Of a stretch of 64,000 nt of DNA, positions 58,566-64,000 are shown in pieces. The stretch is from JBBQVS01 sp964250805 (GTDB lineage: Bacteria; Chloroflexota; Ktedonobacteria; Ktedonobacterales; Ktedonobacteraceae). The position numbers and the translations under genes are program-made. The stretch lies in contig CAXUHG010000002.1 in NCBI GenBank assembly GCA_964250805.1, forward strand, positions 97,207 through 161,206, read 5' to 3'. Numbering within the stretch: the first letter of the stretch is position 1; every line of letters begins with the position of its first letter. Under the pieces are notes generated by a model. That model was not told where the DNA came from and made no database searches. It was given only the letters and a program-made list of their open reading frames with translations.

Positions 58566-59639
58566 TTAGGAATGGCTCTCTTCCCATTCTATCTTATTGT
58601 AGTAATGTACGGCTTGTGGATCATCGGCAGAGGTGCGTCCGACAGCGATCCACTCATAGCGCAGAATTAAGCCGCCGAGGAGAACGAGCGAGGAGACAAG
58701 AATGTTCATGCTACGTGAGGTGGCTTTCCCGCTCAGTCTGAAACCTAACTTGACAAGCAGAGGGAGCAGTAAACCACTTATCACGGTACCTCCTATAAAA
58801 ATGCTGCCAGTGCTGCCTTTGATGAGAGGTTTGCCCAGCGGTCCGAGTGTAGGAATGAGCGATGCAAGTATGCCCGCCTCTGTGGTCATCGCAATGATTT
58901 CTGCACTATCCAAGCGTTCGAGCGTATTGTGCCGTGGACGCCCTAACGAGAGCAGCAACGAAACGGCAGAGAGACCTGTCGAGAACGCTGAGGTGAGGAA
59001 GAGCGGTCCCAGCAGATACTTTGCGCGTGCCCAAATTGGGACAGCCGTTGATGAGAGCAACACACCTGTATAGGAGCCAACAACTAAGCCAAAGACACTA
59101 CCGATTACACCAATGACCTTTACAGGTAATGCCTTCGCTACCCGTGCCATGAAGGGAAACCAGTTCAAAAGACCATCTTCTGCCATTTGATGAGCGGTAG
59201 AAAGGCCACAAAAAACGCCAAAGAACGAAATTGCCCATGTACCGATAGACATTACCGAACGTAATTTGAGAATACGTAACATGTGCAGGAAACGCTCAGG
59301 TCGTCCCAAATCCCATATTAGCAAAATAGGACTGATAAGGATGCAGACAAATGAGAGATAGCGGCCAGTACGCACCACGTTCTTATCTTGTTTATCGAGA
59401 CCTAAGAGATGGGCGAGCGTGGCTATAAGATAGGAGCCACAGGCGATACCGCCAAGAAAGAAATAGAGGATAATTTGCCATTTCCAGTCGGCCTTTTTGA
59501 TGAGCGGGTGATTATAATAAGTACTCGCCTTTCCTGTCCATGTTTCGCCACGACCCGCCGTCGCGCCGCCTCTCTCAGGAAAGACGACGGTTCCCGTACC
59601 AGAGAGATTCTCTGGGTGGCTTCCATCGGAAATATTCAT
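58566..59639 (-). CDS. nrfD: NrfD/PsrC-like membrane subunit of formate dehydrogenase
   Basis: 357 residues. A hydrophilic N-terminus (NISDGSHPENLSGTG, KASTYYNHPLIKKADWKWQI) precedes eight or nine hydrophobic helices, including YFFLGGIACGSYLIATLAHL and RFLHMLRILKLRSVMSIGTW, the NrfD core. NrfD-type proteins carry no heme and pass electrons between a 4Fe-4S subunit and quinone. With FdhB and FdhA upstream on the same strand it completes a three-subunit respiratory formate dehydrogenase that uses NrfD instead of cytochrome b556. A hairpin repeat separates it from fdhB. Confidence 0.85.
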   Translation of the reverse strand: MNISDGSHPENLSGTGTVVFPERGGATAGRGETWTGKASTYYNHPLIKKADWKWQIILYFFLGGIACGSYLIATLAHLLGLDKQDKNVVRTGRYLSFVCILISPILLIWDLGRPERFLHMLRILKLRSVMSIGTWAISFFGVFCGLSTAHQMAEDGLLNWFPFMARVAKALPVKVIGVIGSVFGLVVGSYTGVLLSSTAVPIWARAKYLLGPLFLTSAFSTGLSAVSLLLSLGRPRHNTLERLDSAEIIAMTTEAGILASLIPTLGPLGKPLIKGSTGSIFIGGTVISGLLLPLLVKLGFRLSGKATSRSMNILVSSLVLLGGLILRYEWIAVGRTSADDPQAVHYYNKIEWEESHS

Positions 59640-59699
59640 AGTTTATCTCCTATATTATATGTTATTGAAAATGTTGGCCTGATTGTGCAGTAATGCGAC

Positions 59700-59793
59700 G
59701 GATCAGTACGCCCACGAGGGGCTACCCTACTATACAACGGTCTTGCATGCTACGCATGCGGAATATAGTAGGGTAGCCCCTTGTGGGCGTCCG
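59700..59793. repeat. REP-like hairpin repeat, family A copy 3
   Basis: TACGCCCACGAGGGGCTACC continues CCTACTATA and pairs with TATAGTAGGGTAGCCCCTTG and TGGGCGTCC; a small GCATGC-TAC-GCATGC hairpin sits in the loop. It lies between fdhB and the nrfD-like gene, inside the predicted formate dehydrogenase operon. Confidence 0.85.
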
Positions 59794-59825
59794 TCGGTCT
59801 ATATTCCCACGTTATGATGTACCCG

Positions 59826-60596
59826 TTACGGTCGTTTCCACAGCGAGAAGGCGGTGGCGAGCGTCAAGAATGTTGCGGCAACGAGACTGGCAGCGAAGCC
59901 GGGCAAGACGTTTTCCTGTGGCAACTTAGGCTTTTCTGGCAGATTATAGACGGAAGGACGGTCCATGAGCAGGAAGAATGCATTCAGATCGCCTACCGAG
60001 GTATCTTCATCAACGCCGTAAAGGTATGCGGCTGTTTCGCCTCGCTCATGCAGTGTGCCAACGCGTTTTCTGGCCTTCTCTCTGAGTTGGTCAATATCGC
60101 CAAAGGTGATTGAGTCGGTGGGGCATGCTTTGGCACATGCTGGCTCTATGCCATCCTTCTGACGATCATAGCAAAGTGTACACTTGGCAGCGGTACCGGT
60201 ATGCTCATTGCGGGCTACCACGCCAAAAGGACATGAGGGAACACAATAGCCGCAACCATTACAAATATCGGGTTGTAGATAGACATCGCCAAACTCGTTG
60301 CGTATCAAAGCTCCCGTTGGACAAGCCTGCAAACATCCAGGATTCGCGCAGTGCTTGCACACGTCGCTCATCATCAGCCAGTTGACTGTTTTGCCTGTGC
60401 CATCCGATGGTCGAGTATGTTCGACAAAGGCGACATGACGCCACGTCGTGGCTGAGAGAGCGACGGTATTGTCATAGCTGTTGCCCGAAAATTTGTAGCC
60501 ATCGGCGGGCAATTGGTTCCATTGCTTGCATGCAACCTCACACGCTTTACAGCCAATACAAAGCGTGGTGTCGGTGAAAAATCCCATTTTTGCCAT
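59826..60596 (-). CDS. fdhB: Formate dehydrogenase iron-sulfur (beta) subunit
   Basis: 256 residues with four ferredoxin-type cysteine clusters: CIGCKACEVACKQWN, CKHCANPGCLQACPTGAL, CNGCGYCVPSCPFGV and CTLCYDRQKDGIEPACAKAC. These carry electrons from the molybdopterin subunit to the membrane. A single hydrophobic helix near the C-terminus (FAASLVAATFLTLATAFSLW) anchors it, as in FdnH. The gene begins six bases after the stop of fdhA, so the two are cotranscribed. GGAT-rich sequence near ATG 60596 gives only a modest ribosome site. Confidence 0.92.
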   Translation of the reverse strand: MAKMGFFTDTTLCIGCKACEVACKQWNQLPADGYKFSGNSYDNTVALSATTWRHVAFVEHTRPSDGTGKTVNWLMMSDVCKHCANPGCLQACPTGALIRNEFGDVYLQPDICNGCGYCVPSCPFGVVARNEHTGTAAKCTLCYDRQKDGIEPACAKACPTDSITFGDIDQLREKARKRVGTLHERGETAAYLYGVDEDTSVGDLNAFFLLMDRPSVYNLPEKPKLPQENVLPGFAASLVAATFLTLATAFSLWKRP

Positions 60597-60601
60597 ATGT
60601 T

Positions 60602-63600
60602 TTATCCTTTTTTTCCCTCAGGCATCTCACGCGCGACAATACTACCATCTTGTCCTTGATGTGAACGGCGACCAGCACGCATGTTGCAGGTAAACGATTT
60701 TGCATCGTGCATGCTGACGTTGCGGTCTGCAACCAGGAGTAACAGATCGTTGGCAACGTCTCCTGTCACCACGCCGCTATAACCCCAGTGGAATGGTAAG
60801 CCAATTTGATGAACAGTATGGCCTGCTATCATCAAAGGCTTAATGCGTGGCGTGACCATCGCTTTCGCCTCGATCTCACCACGTTTCGTCCAGATGGTGA
60901 TCCAGTCGCCCATTTTAACGCCCTTCTCCGCCGCCAGTTCCTCGCTAATCTCGGCGAAGAGTTCGGGTTGCAGCTCGGAGAGCCACGGCAACCAGCGCGA
61001 CATGGCACCGCCGACGTGATGCTCCGTGAGGCGATAGGTCGTGATGGCATAGGGAAAGTCTGGATTGGCGATACCGTGTTTCGGGTTATCGGGTCGATTC
61101 CAGTATTTCACAACTGGATTACTGTCCTGTTTGGGATAAAGCTGATTGTTCACAGGCGACTCAATCGGCTCGTAATGCGTCGGCATCGGCCCATCCGTTA
61201 GTCCGCTTGGTGCGTAGAGCCTACCGAGACCTTCAGGCATCATCGTGAATGGGTCTGCGCCAGAATGAGCATCTAACCCTTTCCCGTTCGGATTCGCCTT
61301 AGTGGTTGGCGACTTCGTAACAGGAAAGTCCGGTGCATCATAACCAACCCAGCGTCCCTTCGAGCCATCGCCGTTATCATGCTCAGCGTCCCACCAGATG
61401 TATTTCTTACGCTCCGACCAGGGCTTGCCTTCAGGGTCTGCCGAGGCACGATTGTAGAGAATATGGCGGTTATCAGGCCATGTAAAGCCCCAATCCAGGC
61501 TGACGTAGTTATCAGCATTGCGATGGCGTGAGCGATTATCGCCCTCATTGGGCATGATGCCACTGAAAATCCAGCAACCACAGGCAGTGCTACCATCAGC
61601 TTTCAGCCCGTTGAAGTTTTTCACCACTTTGCCATCTGCAATGGTAAAGCCATTAATCTCCTTGACGATATCTTCGACAATAGGCTCACGCGTCTTTTCA
61701 TCGAGTCGATAGTTCCAGGTCACGTCTTGAATGGGCTTGTCACGCTCTTTCGTGCTGTCCTTATACATGTCTTTCAGACGTAGACAGAGGTCGGTGCAGA
61801 ACCAGTTTTCGGAACGCGCATCATCGGGCGGCTCGACGCACATGTCACGATACTGAATGAGCCGTTGTGTGTTGGTAAAACTACCCTCTTTCTCAACGTG
61901 TGAAGCGGCTGGGAGATAGAAAACCTCTGTCTTGATCTGAGTCGGGTCAACACCGGGACGTTTCCAGTAGGTTGCCGATTCGATTTCATAGAGGTCGCGT
62001 ACAACCAGCCAGTCTAGCTTCTCCATCGCGGCACGGTGGAAGCCCGCATTGACACCACCCCCTGCCGGATTTTGACCGAGCAGGAAGAAGCCCTTCACAT
62101 CGCCATCCTTCATAGAGACGAACATAGGAAGGTCTGAGTGATCCGCGATAACTTTAGGCAGGTAGTTGTATGCCCAGTCATTCTCTTGCGTAGCGGCATC
62201 TCCATACCATGCCTTCATTAGACTGACAAAGTATTCCGGGTAATGTACCCACCAGCCGGTTTCCTGAGCATTGTTATCCATGTAGGTCTGGTAGTCAAAT
62301 TCGCCACGCAATGCACTGGGCGTAGTGAGGTATCCCGGCAGCAAATTGTAGAGCGTAGGGATATCTGTAGAACCTTGAATATTGGCGTGTCCACGCAAGG
62401 CCATGATGCCCCCACCAGGGCGTCCAATGTTGCCAAGCAACAGTTGTAAGATGCCCGCGGTGCGAATAATCTGCACGCCGACCGTGTGATGCGTCCAGCC
62501 GACGGCGTATGAGATATTCGTGGTGCGATCTCGACTCGAATTTTTCACCATTGCATCGGCAATCTTGAGGAAGAGGTCTTGTGGAACGCCGCAAACCTGC
62601 TCGACCATCTCTGGTGTGTAGCGTGCAAAGTGACGTTTTAGCACTTGCAGTACGCAGCGTGAGTCCTGCATCGTCTCGTCACGCTCTATCTGGCTGGGAT
62701 GAGCATGTGCCAGCATACCTTGTCCTTCCTGAGCGTCGGGCATGGTTTGCTGTTCGTCATGATCGCTTGAACCCTTTTGTGAAGCGGACGATTTACTGGC
62801 TGTACCCTGCGTTGGCTCATGCGAGTCACCTTTTTCCGTTATCTTATATTGCCAGCTATCAGTTTTATAAGCATTACGATCAGCATTTAAGCCGGAAAAG
62901 ACGCCTTCCAGGTCTTCCGTATCCTGAAAATTCTCGCTGAGAATTGCGGTTGCATTCGTGTAGGCTTTGACATACTCCTCAAAGTAGAGGTTATTTTGTA
63001 GGACGTAGTTGACAATACCGCCCAGGAATGCGATATCAGTCCCGACGCGAATTGGGGCATAGATATCAGCCATCTGCGAGGTACGTGAAAAGTGTGGATC
63101 GACATGAATAATCGTCGCGCCGCGTTCTTTAGCAGCCATAACCCAGCGGAATCCGACGGGATGGGCTTCCGCAAAGTTACTGCCTTGAATGAGAATGCAG
63201 TCACTATTCTGTAAATCCTGTAAGAAGGTGTTGGCGGCACCGCGCCCAAAACTTGCACCGAGACCCGGCACAGATGCACTGTGTCAAATACGGGCCTGGT
63301 TTTCGATGGCAACCATACCTATCGAATGCAATAGCTTAGTAATAAGATAGTTTTCTTCATTATCAAGCGTTGCCCCACCAAGCGACGCAATGGCAGTAGT
63401 ATTATTGATGGGCTTGCCTTCATCGTTAGTCTCCCGAAAGGTCGCCTCGCGCGTCTCATAGACCCTTTGGGCGATACGCTCCATTGCCCAGTCGAGCGGC
63501 TTGTCTTCCCAATCGGTTGCGTAGGGTGCGCGATATTTTACTGTTGTGACGCGCCGCTTGTTTATGTCTAGCTGATAGCTGGCACTGCCTTTGGGACACA

Positions 63601-63868
63601 GGCAACCACCACTGATCGGGCTGTCATAATCGCCCTCAATGTCGATGACCTTGCCATCCTTGACATAGACACGTTGTCCACAGCCAACGGCGCAATAGGG
63701 GCAGACACTCTTGAACATCTTCGCGTCATGAATACGGGGCTTCAAGTTTTTGCTGCGCTCGCTCAGCGGATTGGGCAGAACGCCAACATGCGTCTGCAGA
63801 GTTTCACCAATTTTGCCCGGAGAGAGCCGTTCGGCGAGGCGACCAAATAATGTTGCGAATGTGGTCAT
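60602..63868 (-). CDS. fdhA: Formate dehydrogenase alpha subunit, selenocysteine-containing
   Basis: 1088 residues read through an in-frame TGA (63286-63284) as selenocysteine 195. Conceptual stops on either side split the frame into 63284-63868 and 60602-63271, but the join reads NQARI-U-HSASVPGLGASFGRG, matching FdnG (N-Q-A-R-U-H, then T-F-G-R-G). An N-terminal 4Fe-4S site (CPYCAVGCG, then GGCLCPKG) and molybdopterin domains (GSNFAEAHPVGFRW, LLGNIGRPGGGIMALRGHAN) follow, with TVHQIGLPFHWGYSG near the C-terminus. No twin-arginine signal is visible. A low-complexity insertion of about 50 residues lies at roughly 62690-62850. It oxidises formate to CO2. A strong Shine-Dalgarno is lacking; GAAAGG is 12 bases before ATG. 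Confidence 0.93.
63247..63286 (-). promoter_or_regulatory. SECIS element for selenocysteine insertion
   Basis: Directly after the UGA the mRNA contains CCG-GGUCU-CGG (63268-63258): a short stem with the GGUCU apical loop recognised by bacterial SelB. The loop begins 19 bases after the UGA, with 18 bases between, the same spacing as in E. coli fdhF. Outer pairing (GUGC with GCAC-like bases) is weaker. Confidence 0.85.
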
Positions 63869-63946
63869 AGTGCAGTACAACCTTTCATTGCTATTTTTTC
63901 TATTATCACGATGGGTGATAAAAAAAGGCTACATTTGTTGATTCGA

Positions 63947-64000
63947 CGATTTTTCGTAGTACACAGTCAAGCTACATGTGTCGGTTTTTCGTAGGGACCA
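63947..64000. repeat. Family B repeat end, cut by window edge
   Basis: TTTTTCGTAGGGACCA at 63985-64000 matches the end of the element at 58401, and a degenerate TTTTTCGTAG lies at about 63954. The rest of the element, if present, is outside the window. Bases 63869-63946 hold only the fdhA leader. Confidence 0.55.

Noticed and set aside
63284..63286. Frameshift or nonsense mutation splitting fdhA
   Set aside because: The frame is unchanged across the TGA, the position matches the known selenocysteine site, and a SECIS hairpin follows, so it is read as Sec.

Overview
This 64 kb window looks like chromosomal DNA from a Chloroflexota bacterium, most likely of the class Ktedonobacteria. That placement is inferred from gene content: an intein-bearing B12-type ribonucleotide reductase, a UDP-sulfoquinovose synthase, DUF4331, DUF2267, CGNR and TMEM175-type proteins, and a selenocysteine formate dehydrogenase. 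No rRNA is present to confirm it. Base composition is moderate, genes are dense, and most have a clear Shine-Dalgarno sequence. One 100-N scaffold gap (31687-31786) is flanked by an exact 55-bp duplication and is probably artificial.

Layout. 0-9 kb: a cut PIN-like gene coupled to a PD-(D/E)XK-like gene; a homocysteine methyltransferase/methylene-THF reductase fusion; a hydrolase; a DUF255 protein; infC, apparently starting at AUC; and an S41 protease lacking its usual lysine. 8-12 kb (minus strand): HMG-CoA lyase, a CorC-type CBS protein, glmU and tRNA-Gln. 12-15 kb: a MerR regulator followed by a beta-carbonic anhydrase-like gene and an NmrA-like reductase, with two near-identical 19-bp-spacer MerR promoters. 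15-21 kb: methylcrotonyl-CoA carboxylase beta, enoyl-CoA hydratase and carboxylase alpha, then a 3-hydroxyisobutyrate dehydrogenase-like gene. With the HMG-CoA lyase these cover the lower leucine (and possibly valine) catabolic route. 21-28 kb: a CGNR regulator divergent from a DUF4331 gene over four evenly spaced operator half-sites, an MFS pump, a GNAT acetyltransferase, an M50 protease and CinA.

28-36 kb: class II ribonucleotide reductase with an intein in its active-site motif and probable NrdR boxes upstream; the gap; then a Gfo/Idh oxidoreductase, GntR regulator, PfkB kinase and ferritin-like protein, followed by a decayed flavin monooxygenase. 36-47 kb: a BcsA-like glycosyltransferase with PilZ; a stand-alone propeptide-like protein beside a trypsin-like protease; BrnTA; a GT28-type glycosyltransferase convergent with UDP-sulfoquinovose synthase; glucuronate isomerase; a DsbA-like protein; HicAB; an aminotransferase. 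47-58 kb: a secreted glycosidase-like protein, an NmrA-like reductase, a TMEM175-type channel, a seven-repeat propeller, phenylacetate-CoA ligase with a cupin, a WecA/TagO-like transferase, a GT39 protein and DUF2267. 58-64 kb: a formate dehydrogenase operon (selenoprotein FdhA, FdhB, NrfD).

Two non-coding traits recur. Many intergenic hairpins are long, perfect or nearly perfect, with loops of 0-6 nt. Two families of hairpin-forming intergenic repeats are present, one of them between fdhB and the nrfD-like gene. The most notable individual signals are the selenocysteine codon with its SECIS, the AUC start of infC, the Asp-ending intein, the MerR and CGNR operator arrangements, and the propeptide paralogue next to its protease.
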